Below are positions 24,665-33,181 of a stretch of DNA of 64,000 nucleotides, piece by piece. Made by a program: the position numbers and the translations under genes. Under the pieces are notes generated by a model. That model was not told the DNA's origin. It saw only the letters and a program-made list of their open reading frames with translations, and made no database searches. Origin of the DNA: Pseudomonas costantinii. GTDB lineage: Bacteria; Pseudomonadota; Gammaproteobacteria; Pseudomonadales; Pseudomonadaceae. How positions within the stretch are numbered: the stretch's first letter is position 1; the number at the start of each line of letters is the position of its first letter. Where the stretch lies: NCBI RefSeq assembly GCF_001870435.1, contig NZ_MDDR01000035.1, positions 124,001 to 188,000 on the forward strand, in the 5' to 3' direction.

Positions 24665-27172
24665 ATGAATTCGTTGCCGATCGATGATGTTTTACCCGCG
24701 TTGCGTGACGCCTTGGCGAATCGCCATGAAGCCGTGCTGGAAGCGCCGCCCGGCGCCGGTAAAACCACCCGCGTGCCCTTGGCGTTGTTGAACGAGCCTT
24801 GGCTGGCCGGGCAAACCATCCTGATGCTCGAACCCCGGCGCCTCGCCGCGCGCGCTGCCGCGGAGCGACTGGCCAGTGAGCTGGGGGAAAAGGTCGGTGA
24901 AACCGTCGGCTATCGCATTCGCCTCGACAGCAAGGTCGGCCCCAACACCCGTATCGAAGTGGTCACCGAAGGTATCCTCACCCGTCGCCTGCAAGACGAC
25001 CCGGCGCTCGATGGCGTGGGCCTGCTGATCTTCGACGAATTCCACGAACGCAGTCTCGACGCCGACCTGGCGTTGGCCCTGAGCCTCAACGGCCGCGACC
25101 TGTTTCGCGATGAGCAACCCCTGAAAATCCTGCTGATGTCCGCCACCCTCGAAGGCGAGCGCCTGGCCAGCCTGCTGGATAACGCGCCGATCCTGCGCAG
25201 TGAAGGGCGCATGTTCCCGGTGCAGATGCGCTGGGGGCGACCGTATCAGGCGGGTGAATTTATCGAGCCGCGCGTGGTGCAAACCATCCTTGAAGCCCTG
25301 CACGACCAAACCGGCAGCGTGCTGGTGTTTCTGCCGGGGCAGGCCGAGATTCGCCGGGTCAACCAGCAACTGGCCGACGCCTTGGGCGATCGCAGCGATG
25401 TGCTGTTATGCCCGCTGCATGGCGAGCTGGACCTCAACGCCCAACGCGCCGCCATCGACCCGGCCCCGGCCGGTAAACGTAAAGTGGTGCTGGCGACCAA
25501 CATCGCCGAGACCAGCCTGACCATCAACGGCGTGCGCGTGGTGATCGACGCCGGGCTGGCGCGGGTACCGCGTTTCGACCCCGGCAGCGGCATGACCCGC
25601 CTCGACACCCAGCGCATCTCCCGCGCCAGCGCCACCCAGCGCGCCGGTCGGGCCGGGCGGTTGGAGCCGGGCGTGTGCTATCGGTTGTGGTCCGAGGACC
25701 AGCATGAAGGCCTGGCCGCCTATGGCAGTGCGGAAATTCTTGCGGCAGACCTCGCAGGTCTGGCCTTGCAACTGGCGCGCTGGGGCGTCACGCCTACGCA
25801 ACTGGTTTGGCTGGATGTGCCGCCGGCCGCCGCGTATGCCCAGGCCCAGGATTTGCTGGTGCGCCTCGGTGCCTTGAATGAAGAAAAATTGACCGCCCAT
25901 GGCCAGAAGATGGCCGAACTGCCGGCCCATCCGCGTATCGCCCATCTGCTGTTGCGCGGGCAAGACCTGGGGCTGGCGACCACCGCCTGTGATGTCGCCG
26001 CTCTGTTGGGTGAGCGCGATATCTTGCGCGGCGGCGGTGCGGATTTGCACAGTCGCTTGGCCTTGCTCAGCGGCGAAGAACGCGCGCGCGGCACCCAAGG
26101 TGGCGTGCAGCGGGCCAAGCAACTGGCGCGGCAATACCGTGGCTATTTAAGGGGCAAGGCGACTCAAACGGTGGGCGACCCCGACCATCCGCGCTGGCTC
26201 GGCGCCTTGCTGGCGCTGGCCTACCCGGACCGTGTCGCCCAACAACGTCGCCCCGGTGGCGCTGAATATCGCCTGGCTAATGGCCGCGCCGCTCTGTTCG
26301 CCGAAGCCGACAGCCTGATGAAGCAACCGTGGTTGGTGATCGCCGACCTGGGCAGTCGCCAGGGTCAGCGCGAAGAACGCATCTACCTCGCAGCGGATTT
26401 TGATCCGGCGCTGTTCGATACTGTGCTTGCCGAGCAAGTGCGCAACGTCGACCAGCTTGATTGGGACGAACGCGAAGGTGTCCTGCGCGCCGAGCGCCAG
26501 CGCAAAGTCGGTGAACTGGTGCTCAGCCGCGAACCGCTGACCGGCCTCGACGAGTCCGCGCGAAGCCAAGCGCTGGTCAACCTGGTACGCCGCAAAGGCC
26601 TGGAGCTACTGCCCTGGACGCCCGAACTGCGTCAATGGCAAGCCCGCGTCATGTTGCTGCGCCACCTGGACGCCGGCAAAACCAGCGAATGGCCCGACAT
26701 CAGTGACAGCGCCTTGCTCGCAAGTCTGGAGCACTGGCTGATGCCTTACCTGGGCAAAGTCTCGCGCCTCAGTCATTTCGCCAACCTGGATATCTCCAGC
26801 TTCCTGCACAACTTGTTGCCTTGGCCGCTGCCCCAGCGCCTGGACGAACTGGCGCCGCAGCATGTGAAAGTGCCGTCGGGCTCGTCGGTGCGTTTGGATT
26901 ACAGCGAACAGCCGCCGATTCTGGCGGTGCGCTTGCAGGAATTGTTCGGGCTGGCGGACACACCACGTATTGCCGGCGGGCGTCAGGTGGTCAAGTTGCA
27001 CCTGCTGTCCCCGGCGCGGCGGCCGGTGCAGGTGACGCAGGATCTGGCGAACTTCTGGCGCAGTACTTACGCCGAGGTGAAGAAGGATTTGAAGGGACGG
27101 TATCCGAAGCATTACTGGCCGGATGATCCACTGGTGGCAGAGGCAACCGCCAGGATAAAACCCCGTAAATAG
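24665..27172 (+). CDS. hrpB: ATP-dependent helicase HrpB
   Basis: DEAH-box RNA helicase of 835 residues. Walker A is GAGKTT (residues 30-35), the DEAH box appears as DEFH (124-127), motif III is SATLEG, and motif VI is in ATQRAGRAGR. The C-terminal half carries the HrpB-specific domain, with SSVRLDYSEQPPILAVRLQ and YPKHYWPDDP near the end. The start MNSLPIDDVLPALR was chosen over one 30 codons upstream that overlaps the divergent lipoprotein promoter. The substrate RNA is unknown in this family. Confidence 0.95.
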   Translation: MNSLPIDDVLPALRDALANRHEAVLEAPPGAGKTTRVPLALLNEPWLAGQTILMLEPRRLAARAAAERLASELGEKVGETVGYRIRLDSKVGPNTRIEVVTEGILTRRLQDDPALDGVGLLIFDEFHERSLDADLALALSLNGRDLFRDEQPLKILLMSATLEGERLASLLDNAPILRSEGRMFPVQMRWGRPYQAGEFIEPRVVQTILEALHDQTGSVLVFLPGQAEIRRVNQQLADALGDRSDVLLCPLHGELDLNAQRAAIDPAPAGKRKVVLATNIAETSLTINGVRVVIDAGLARVPRFDPGSGMTRLDTQRISRASATQRAGRAGRLEPGVCYRLWSEDQHEGLAAYGSAEILAADLAGLALQLARWGVTPTQLVWLDVPPAAAYAQAQDLLVRLGALNEEKLTAHGQKMAELPAHPRIAHLLLRGQDLGLATTACDVAALLGERDILRGGGADLHSRLALLSGEERARGTQGGVQRAKQLARQYRGYLRGKATQTVGDPDHPRWLGALLALAYPDRVAQQRRPGGAEYRLANGRAALFAEADSLMKQPWLVIADLGSRQGQREERIYLAADFDPALFDTVLAEQVRNVDQLDWDEREGVLRAERQRKVGELVLSREPLTGLDESARSQALVNLVRRKGLELLPWTPELRQWQARVMLLRHLDAGKTSEWPDISDSALLASLEHWLMPYLGKVSRLSHFANLDISSFLHNLLPWPLPQRLDELAPQHVKVPSGSSVRLDYSEQPPILAVRLQELFGLADTPRIAGGRQVVKLHLLSPARRPVQVTQDLANFWRSTYAEVKKDLKGRYPKHYWPDDPLVAEATARIKPRK

Positions 27173-27189
27173 CCACGACAGAGATCAAT

Positions 27190-27267
27190 TGTGGGCGCTG
27201 GCTTGAGACAGATGCGGTCTGTCAGTGATTTCGCAGCGATGCGATCGCAGGCAAGCCAGCTCCTACA
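27190..27267. repeat. REPIN, imperfect arms
   Basis: TGTGGGCGCTGGCTTG (27190-27205) and CAAGCCAGCTCCTACA (27252-27267) are inverted arms with two mismatches around a 46-base centre. It lies between convergent hrpB and the DNase I-like gene, filling the whole gap. Confidence 0.85.
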
Positions 27268-27284
27268 GGATTTTACGGTGCTTG

Positions 27285-28373
27285 TTATTGCGCGGCGGGC
27301 AGTAAAAACCGCGCAATCACCGGTAAATGATTGGAGATACGCAATGTATCCTCCTGTCGCACCTTCGCCTCGATCCGCTTGATGCGTGGGCTGTAGAACA
27401 GGTAATCCAAGGTGCGATCCGGGCCATCGAGGCTTGGGTCATTCGGGAAATTCGTCAGCCATTGCTCACGGTCGATTCCACTGGATTGATTGTTGCTCGG
27501 GATCATCGGGTATTTGTCCCACAGCAGATGCAGCTCGCTGTCCGGCGAATACTGCCCGCGCTTACTGGCATCCAGGCGCAGGAATTGCCCCAGCGGCAGC
27601 AAGTTGAAATCCCCGCCGATCAGCCATGGCGTGCCACGGCCTTCGAACTTATCCAGCAGTTTCACTGTGGTTTTGACTTGCTCTTGCACCGCGCTGCGCC
27701 CAGGGATATCACCGTCCAGGCGGGTGTTGAGCACGGCCAGTTGGCCGCCATCGCTCAACGGTAAATAGGTGAGCAACAAGGCAGGTTTGGGTTGGAACTG
27801 GCGGCTGATGAAGTTGGCCGGGGACGCGGGCAGTTGCAGGCGTTCGGCGTGTTCGATCTGGTAGCGGCTCAGGGTCACCAGTTTGCGGCCGACGCTGCCG
27901 AAAATATGCAGGCTGGGCACAAAGTCGGCTTTCCAGTCGAAGGCCTGGGCGCTGCAAGGGTAGAGGTCGACCAAGCGTTCCTGAAGCAACGCCACCTGGT
28001 CTTGGTAGTGGGACGATTTGGCGCCTTCGTCGAGCTCCTGCAACAACAGGATGTCGGGCTGTTCGTCACGAATCACCCGCGCGACTTCGTCCAGGCTTGA
28101 GGCCATGTCTTCAATGGTGGGGCGGTCGTCCGGGCCGCTGCCGTCGGCAGTGTCGTACCAGAACACATAGTTCTTGCCGGCCAGGTATTGCACGTTCCAA
28201 GTCATGACCTTAAGCGCCTGCCCGGGCAGCAAGGTCGGCGCGCGCGGCGCGACGCAGCTCACGGGCAGGATTTGCTTCTCGTCGGGGCGCCAGGTCAGGC
28301 TGTAGATCAGGGCTGTGAGCAGGCCCGCGATGATCAACAGGCCCAACAGGGTCATGCGCAATAAACGGGTCAT
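27285..28373 (-). CDS. Membrane-anchored endonuclease/exonuclease/phosphatase family protein
   Basis: DNase I-fold hydrolase of 362 residues with an N-terminal membrane anchor (MTRLLRMTLLGLLIIAGLL). Active-site motifs are in order: VMTWNVQYL, LLQELDEG, IGGDFNLLP, DRTLDYLF and ISNHLPVIARF. The catalytic domain therefore faces the periplasm. Members cleave nucleic acids, sphingomyelin or phosphoinositides; the substrate cannot be told from sequence. The stop is 40 bases into the start-side gap of the yciC-like gene, so co-transcription is likely. Confidence 0.9.
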   Translation of the reverse strand: MTRLLRMTLLGLLIIAGLLTALIYSLTWRPDEKQILPVSCVAPRAPTLLPGQALKVMTWNVQYLAGKNYVFWYDTADGSGPDDRPTIEDMASSLDEVARVIRDEQPDILLLQELDEGAKSSHYQDQVALLQERLVDLYPCSAQAFDWKADFVPSLHIFGSVGRKLVTLSRYQIEHAERLQLPASPANFISRQFQPKPALLLTYLPLSDGGQLAVLNTRLDGDIPGRSAVQEQVKTTVKLLDKFEGRGTPWLIGGDFNLLPLGQFLRLDASKRGQYSPDSELHLLWDKYPMIPSNNQSSGIDREQWLTNFPNDPSLDGPDRTLDYLFYSPRIKRIEAKVRQEDTLRISNHLPVIARFLLPAAQ

Positions 28374-28413
28374 TGGCTCGGCTTATAGCGTTTCAGAAGT
28401 GGCACGGAGCATA

Positions 28414-29082
28414 TCACCGCGCGTCGGCATCGCCACCGATCAGCATGAATAAACGGAACAGCACCACGCTGGTAAACAGTTGCAGGAAACTGTGGGCGCT
28501 GTCGATCAACACCCCCAGCAGCGGCGCCGGCGTTGGATAAGCCGCGACGCTCGCGCCCTTGAGTAGCCACAGCGGCGTCATCACGCACAGCAGGCACACC
28601 AGGATTCGCCAGAAATGCCCACGGGTCAGTCGAAAGCTTTCCTTCATTGCCTCCAGCGCCGACATGCCGCGCAACACCAACAGGTACTCGGCAAAGGCCA
28701 GCACCACCATCAGCCACAGGCCCGGCAGGAAATACAACGACAGCCCGAGCAGGATCAGCAAGGTGCTGATGGCTGTCAGCAGGGCGAAGCGCGGCCACAG
28801 GGTGAGGGCCATGGCCCACACATCTTTCGTGCGCGGCGACTCGCCACGGGTGCGGGCGTCGAGAAACAGGATCAAGGCGCCGGTGTACAGCGGGTACACC
28901 AACAGCCCAACCACCACGCTGTAACCGGGGAACGCATCCGGGCCCAGCGTGTGGTCGAGCACCTGTTGCAGCAGGGCTTCGAGAATCACCAGCGGCAGGC
29001 ATAGCTGGACGATGGCGCCCAGGTTGCGTTGGGTGAAACGAAAGGAGTCGCGCAGTATGTCTAACGGATTCATCAGGTTCAT
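28414..29082 (-). CDS. YciC/UPF0259 family membrane protein
   Basis: Inner-membrane protein of 222 residues with about five to six hydrophobic helices. NPLDILRDSFRFTQRN near the start, and MSALEAMKESFRLTRGHFWR in the middle, are YciC-like repeats. A second in-frame ATG (29073) is an equally possible start. The function is unknown. It lies upstream of the DNase I-like gene on the same strand and is divergent from the DUF2076 gene. Confidence 0.85.
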   Translation of the reverse strand: MNLMNPLDILRDSFRFTQRNLGAIVQLCLPLVILEALLQQVLDHTLGPDAFPGYSVVVGLLVYPLYTGALILFLDARTRGESPRTKDVWAMALTLWPRFALLTAISTLLILLGLSLYFLPGLWLMVVLAFAEYLLVLRGMSALEAMKESFRLTRGHFWRILVCLLCVMTPLWLLKGASVAAYPTPAPLLGVLIDSAHSFLQLFTSVVLFRLFMLIGGDADAR

Positions 29083-29253
29083 CGCAGGCCAGAAAGCAAG
29101 GACAACACTTTAACCGATCAACACTTGCCGTAAGCAAACGTAAACCTTACGTAAAGACCATTGAAACGTCTGGTAGCACCCCCATAACTAGGGTGCACCT
29201 TGCCTGATCTCAGGCGGGCCCCTGATTTTTACCGGCAATCTAACGAGGTCGCC

Positions 29254-30030
29254 ATGAACAGCGAAGAGCAAACCCTGATCGATGGACTGTTTTCACGGTT
29301 GCAGCAAGCCGAAACGGACTCAGCCCCCCGCGACGCCCTGGCCGAAGCGCGGATCAAGGAGCACCTGACTCGCCAACCAGCCGCCGGGTATTACATGACC
29401 CAGTCGATCCTGGTGCAAGAGCACGCGATCAAGAGCCTCGACGCGCAAAACAAGCAGCAGGCGCAGCAGATCCAGCAATTGCAGGATGAGTTGCAACAAG
29501 CCCGTTCCCAGGCAGCACAGCCTGCGCCGAGCAGTGGTGGCTTCCTGTCGAGCATCTTTGGCGGCGGTTCCCGTGACTCGCAACCCGCGCAAAGCGCTCC
29601 GGCCTCTTCCGGTGGCGGCTGGCGCGAACCGGCTCGGCCTTCGTTTGGCCAGCCTGCGCCGCAGCAAAACTACGGTGCTCCGCAACAGAGCTACGGCGCC
29701 CCGCAGCAGAACTACCAACAGCCGCAGCAAGCGCCCGCTGCCCCGATTGGCAGTGGCTTCCTCGGTGGCGCGCTGAAAACCGCCGCAGGCGTGGCCGGTG
29801 GTGTGATGCTGGCTGAAGGCATCAGCAGCCTGTTCAACCACAACTCGCAACAGCCGCAAGTTGTGGAAGAAATCATCCGCGAAGAGCCGGCGCCGGCCAG
29901 TGACAATGGCAACTGGGGCAACGATGACCAGAAGTTTGCCGGCAATGACAGCTGGGGCAGTGACAACGCCTCGGACAACTTCGCTGACAACGACGATTCC
30001 TCGTTCGGCGACGACGACTCCTTCGTCTGA
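29254..30030 (+). CDS. DUF2076 family protein
   Basis: Protein of 258 residues. The N-terminus (MNSEEQTLIDGLFSRLQQAE to about residue 95) is a helical coiled-coil domain with EHAIKSLDAQNKQQAQQIQQ. Next come SGGFLSSIFGGG and a Gln/Pro/Tyr-rich segment with repeated APQQSYG or APQQNYG. A Gly/Ala hydrophobic motif GFLGGALKTAAGVAGGVMLA follows, and the tail is acidic (Asn/Asp/Ser-rich, about 215-258). This is the DUF2076 layout. The role is unknown, and the start is set by the conserved MNSEEQ. Confidence 0.88.
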   Translation: MNSEEQTLIDGLFSRLQQAETDSAPRDALAEARIKEHLTRQPAAGYYMTQSILVQEHAIKSLDAQNKQQAQQIQQLQDELQQARSQAAQPAPSSGGFLSSIFGGGSRDSQPAQSAPASSGGGWREPARPSFGQPAPQQNYGAPQQSYGAPQQNYQQPQQAPAAPIGSGFLGGALKTAAGVAGGVMLAEGISSLFNHNSQQPQVVEEIIREEPAPASDNGNWGNDDQKFAGNDSWGSDNASDNFADNDDSSFGDDDSFV

Positions 30031-30158
30031 CACACCCAAGCCCGGGGCGCTTCGTCACCCTGGGCTGATTTTTCGCTGAAACTTTCCCATGGCTGGCATA
30101 CTGGCGCCTTTGCGGACCTTCGCGTCCGAGGTCCAAGCGGCAGCCATGGGGAAGTGCG

Positions 30159-30635
30159 GTGAAGAAAATTGCGGTGTTCGCCGATGTACAAAACCTCTAC
30201 TACACCGTGCGCCAGGCGTATGGCTGCCACTTCAACTATGCCGCCCTGTGGGCTGACATCAGCTCGCGCGGGCAGATCGTCGAGGCGTATGCGTATGCCA
30301 TCGACCGTGGCGACAGCAAGCAGCAGCAATTCCAGCAGATCCTGCGCAACCTGGGCTTTACGGTAAAACTCAAACCCTATATCCAGCGCGCTGATGGTTC
30401 GGCCAAGGGCGACTGGGACGTGGGCATCACCCTCGACATCATGGACGCCGCCGACCACGTCGACGAAGTGGTGCTGGCTTCCGGTGACGGTGATTTCGAC
30501 ATGCTGCTCGAGCGCATCATCCAAAAGCATGGCGTTCAAGCCGTGGCCTACGGCGTGCCGGGGCTGACGGCCAACTCGCTGATACGCGCTGCCAGCCGCT
30601 ACGTGCCGATCGAAGGCGCGCTGCTGCTCAAATAA
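30159..30635 (+). CDS. NYN-domain (LabA/DUF88) putative ribonuclease
   Basis: PIN-like NYN domain protein of 158 residues. The acidic metal-binding residues are visible in VFADVQNLYY, KGDWDVGITLDIMD and VVLASGDGDFDMLLERI. The start is GTG at 30159, with GGGGAAG just upstream; a nearby ATG at 30146 is out of frame. NYN proteins are generally RNA-cleaving or RNA-processing. It is 42 bases upstream of a DEDDh exonuclease gene on the same strand. Confidence 0.88.
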   Translation: MKKIAVFADVQNLYYTVRQAYGCHFNYAALWADISSRGQIVEAYAYAIDRGDSKQQQFQQILRNLGFTVKLKPYIQRADGSAKGDWDVGITLDIMDAADHVDEVVLASGDGDFDMLLERIIQKHGVQAVAYGVPGLTANSLIRAASRYVPIEGALLLK

Positions 30636-30677
30636 GCGCTGCGGCTTAATACATTGTTAGACGGAGTTGGAACAGGT

Positions 30678-31289
30678 TTGGAACGTATAGCGGTCATCGA
30701 CTTTGAAACCACCGGCATCACCCCAAGCAACCACTGCCGAGCCACGGAAATCGCGGTGGTCATCCTTGAGCGTGGCCAGATCGTGGACCGCTACCAGAGC
30801 CTGATGAATGCCGGCGTGCGCGTGCCGGGGTTTATCGAACAACTCACCGGCATCAGCAACGCCATGCTGCGCAGCGCGCCACCGGCTGAGCGGGTGATGA
30901 ATGAAGTCAACGAGTTTGTCGGTACCACGCCGTTGCTGGCGCACAACGCGGCGTTTGACCAGAAGTTCTGGGATTACGAACTGGGCCTGATCCGCCGCAC
31001 CCGCCTGCAGAAATTTGCTTGTTCTTTGCTGCTGGCGCGCCGGTTGATGCCTTCGGCGCCCAACCACAAGCTCGGCACCCTGAATGCGTTCGCCCAACTG
31101 CCCCACACCGGCAAGGCTCACCGGGCGATGGCGGATGCCGAGATGGCGGCCAACCTGACGGCGCATCTGGCCCAGGAACTGCGCGGTACTCATGGGTTGC
31201 GTGAGTTGTCCCACGATTTGCTGTGCACTTTGCAGAAAGTACCGGCGGCGAAGATCAACGAGCATCTGAAGAAACATCGCGGGTTCTAA
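30678..31289 (+). CDS. DEDDh 3'-5' exonuclease (DnaQ-like)
   Basis: Protein of 203 residues if begun at the TTG at 30678 (LERIAVIDFETTG), where conservation starts. Another TTG at 30654 would add eight residues. Exonuclease motifs are ExoI VIDFETTG, ExoII LLAHNAAFDQKFW and ExoIII HRAMADAEMAANL. The tail LLCTLQKVPAAKINEHLKKH is shared by this stand-alone class. It may act on DNA or RNA. The adjacency to the NYN gene suggests a joint nucleic-acid processing unit, which is inference. Confidence 0.88.
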   Translation: MERIAVIDFETTGITPSNHCRATEIAVVILERGQIVDRYQSLMNAGVRVPGFIEQLTGISNAMLRSAPPAERVMNEVNEFVGTTPLLAHNAAFDQKFWDYELGLIRRTRLQKFACSLLLARRLMPSAPNHKLGTLNAFAQLPHTGKAHRAMADAEMAANLTAHLAQELRGTHGLRELSHDLLCTLQKVPAAKINEHLKKHRGF

Positions 31290-31300
31290 AGCCTGGCGCT

Positions 31301-31413
31301 GATCGTTCCCACGCTCCGCGTGGGAATGCATCCTGTGACGCTCCGCGTCACGCCTCTAAAAGCGGACGCAGAGCGTCCAGGGCGGCATTCCCACGCAGAG
31401 CGTGGGAACGATC
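31301..31413. repeat. Four-hairpin repeat element, copy B (113 bp)
   Basis: The ends are GATCGTTCCCACGC and GCGTGGGAACGATC. Four hairpins occur in order: TTCCCACGC/GCGTGGGAA, GTGACGC/GCGTCAC, GGACGC/GCGTCC, and TTCCCACGC/GCGTGGGAA. It differs from copy C (33065-33177) at a single base (31344 against 33108), in the same orientation. It lies between the convergent exonuclease and DUF6124 genes. Confidence 0.93.
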
Positions 31414-31422
31414 AGTGGTGTG

Positions 31423-31719
31423 TTATCGAGGCTTTACACACTCCAACGCCCGATCCACCACCTCCTTCGCCATCCCCACCAAATGCATCACCGCCCGCTG
31501 CTGCGGGTTCGCCGCCTCATCCAGCGAAGGCGCCGTCTCCACCGCGCAATGCAGCAAATCCGCCGCGTGGGCCAGGGCATCTTCGAAACTCAGGTTGTCG
31601 TTCAGAGCGAAATTGGGCGCATCCGGGGCGCAGGCTTTGAGGTAGTAGTCGATGGCTCGGCGATTGAGCAGGGCGTCTTCGCTGAGGAACTCAGGTGGAT
31701 CGGGGGTTACTTTGACCAT
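31423..31719 (-). CDS. DUF6124 family small protein
   Basis: Protein of 98 residues beginning MVKVTPDPPEFLSEDALL. It is predicted helical, with FEDALAHAADLLHCAVETAP and QQRAVMHLVGMAKEVVDRAL. This is a small protein type common and often multicopy in Pseudomonas; the function is unknown. AAGGAG lies upstream of the ATG. A much longer open frame upstream lacks coding character and was not included. It is the left gene of the islet between repeat copies B and C. Confidence 0.8.
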   Translation of the reverse strand: MVKVTPDPPEFLSEDALLNRRAIDYYLKACAPDAPNFALNDNLSFEDALAHAADLLHCAVETAPSLDEAANPQQRAVMHLVGMAKEVVDRALECVKPR

Positions 31720-32218
31720 GGTGAAACTCCTTTTGTATTGTAAGGAGCTGCACCCGTTCGCTTGCACGCGAATAGGGTGGCAGCAGTACGCGGGTGTGCA
31801 AGACCGGGACAAAAGATAAACCCAGCAGATCCGAAGATCTCCCGCGCACGACTGCCATAACAAATCGACGCCACGTTTCAAAAAACGGTATCGATGGATT
31901 AAGACATCTGAGCGGCTTTTGTTTGGTCGGACTTGCACGTCCGGTCATCAAGTGATCGATCACTGAGCGAGACTAGCTACCGAATCCGACGGAAACAAGG
32001 CCGTGGAATTCTCTAGGAAACGTCCCGCAAATGAAAGGGATCGGTCTTGCTGGCCACTGAAACATCAGCTTTTTTGGGCGGCTTTTACCTGTTTTCTGAA
32101 TAGTCAGTAGGCTGGGCTCTGTTGCCTCGTCAGACCTTTCTGCTTTTTCCCTTCGCCCCTCAATCGCCCATCGCAGCGACCTACCATCGCGCCTGTCATT
32201 TACGTACAGGACGACGTC
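31720..32218. other. 499-base intergenic region with a 14-bp palindrome
   Basis: This is the regulatory region between the divergent DUF6124 and STM2901-like genes. AGTGATCGATCACT (31951-31964) is a perfect palindrome, and CGGAC/GTCCG (31928-31932, 31939-31943) a nearby smaller inverted repeat. Both could be operator sites. No convincing gene was seen on either strand. Confidence 0.5.
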
Positions 32219-32785
32219 ATGCAGGAAAGCGACCTCCACACAGCAATCATGCGAAGCCAGTTCGAACTCGAACGCAATGGCATCAATTTCGGCTCAACTT
32301 CAAGCATGGCGTTTCATTTGGGAAGCGCGATGACAAGCTGTCCAGCCGTCATGGTTTTGCCCGATTCACTGGGCCTTATCAATCGCGCCAATTACCGGTT
32401 ACTTAGGCCTATTCATGCTGATTCCACGGTTCCGAGCACTACGCTTGATGAACTCTGGAAATGTACACAGCAGCACTACGGTTTGACGGCGGCAACGGTG
32501 ATCACTGGCGCGGCAGGCATACCGATCAGCAAAATTGCCGTAGGTACTTGGGTTCACGTTGGTTCCAGCAAGACGACGAACCTGGCAAGTCTCATCGGAA
32601 TGCGCTTTTTCCCTCGTACATTGATCAGGCAGCCGACAATGGCCAGGATGGCAAAAGCAACGTTTGGCACCGTCCGGGTATTTGGCATTATTGGGCGAGG
32701 CATTCCCTTCGTTGCTGCGGGGTTGGCTGTCTTTGACCTGGTCAGTATTGGTAAGTGTGCCTATGAGGCAAGAAATGGAAGGTAG
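32219..32785 (+). CDS. STM2901-like protein of unknown function
   Basis: Protein of 188 residues. The C-terminal 115 residues resemble, from memory, the STM2901 family: YGLTAATVITGAAGIPISK, then VGSSKTTNLASLIGMRFFP, a basic stretch, and a hydrophobic helix IIGRGIPFVAAGLAVFDLV. The N-terminal 70 residues are not recognised. Base composition is clearly lower in GC than the neighbours. The stop overlaps the start of the next gene, so the two form an operon. The molecular function is unknown. Confidence 0.6.
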   Translation: MQESDLHTAIMRSQFELERNGINFGSTSSMAFHLGSAMTSCPAVMVLPDSLGLINRANYRLLRPIHADSTVPSTTLDELWKCTQQHYGLTAATVITGAAGIPISKIAVGTWVHVGSSKTTNLASLIGMRFFPRTLIRQPTMARMAKATFGTVRVFGIIGRGIPFVAAGLAVFDLVSIGKCAYEARNGR

Positions 32786-33038
32786 CCATGCTAGAGCTGA
32801 GATCAGCGAAAAAGTTATCCAACTATTCGTCGATATCATTGGCTTTATCGATCGAAGCCAGGTGACGGAGCAAACGGATTTCATCCATGACTTTAAGATC
32901 ATTGATGATGATTTGACCTGCTTTGTCATGCAGGTCAAATGGCAATTCAACCTGCAAGCGACTCAGGAGGATTGGGATCACATCACCACCATCAAGCAGG
33001 TTGTGGACTTGATTGTTGAGCGCCGAGCTCTACGTTGA
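32775..33038 (+). CDS. Acyl-carrier-like protein without the phosphopantetheine Ser
   Basis: Small acidic protein of 87 residues. The order TDFIHDFKIIDDDL, then VMQVKWQFNLQ, then HITTIKQVVDLIVERR follows the helix II to IV pattern of acyl carrier proteins. The DSL motif that carries phosphopantetheine is replaced by DDDL (Asp44-Leu47). DUF1493 proteins have the same kind of loss. The ATG at 32775 has GAGG upstream and overlaps the previous gene by 11 bases. It is low GC: 22 of 60 bases at 32881-32940. The family call is tentative. Confidence 0.6.
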   Translation: MEGSHARAEISEKVIQLFVDIIGFIDRSQVTEQTDFIHDFKIIDDDLTCFVMQVKWQFNLQATQEDWDHITTIKQVVDLIVERRALR

Positions 33039-33064
33039 AGCCACTGCAGGCAAGCTCCACATTT

Positions 33065-33177
33065 GATCGTTCCCACGCTCCGCGTGGGAATGCATCCTGT
33101 GACGCTCTGCGTCACGCCTCTAAAAGCGGACGCAGAGCGTCCAGGGCGGCATTCCCACGCAGAGCGTGGGAACGATC
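33065..33177. repeat. Four-hairpin repeat element, copy C (113 bp)
   Basis: It has the same structure and orientation as copy B, with one base different. It lies between the convergent ACP-like and Lrp-type genes. A degenerate REP fragment (GCAGGCAAGCTCCACA) immediately precedes it. Confidence 0.93.
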
Positions 33178-33181
33178 GGGG

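Noticed and set aside
31720..31938. Upstream extension of the DUF6124 gene by 73 codons
   Set aside because: The extension lacks coding character and family similarity; AAGGAG sits just before the internal ATG at 31719.
31973..32239. 88-codon minus-strand frame in the islet intergenic region
   Set aside because: No ribosome site, no recognisable sequence, and it overlaps the start of the STM2901-like gene.
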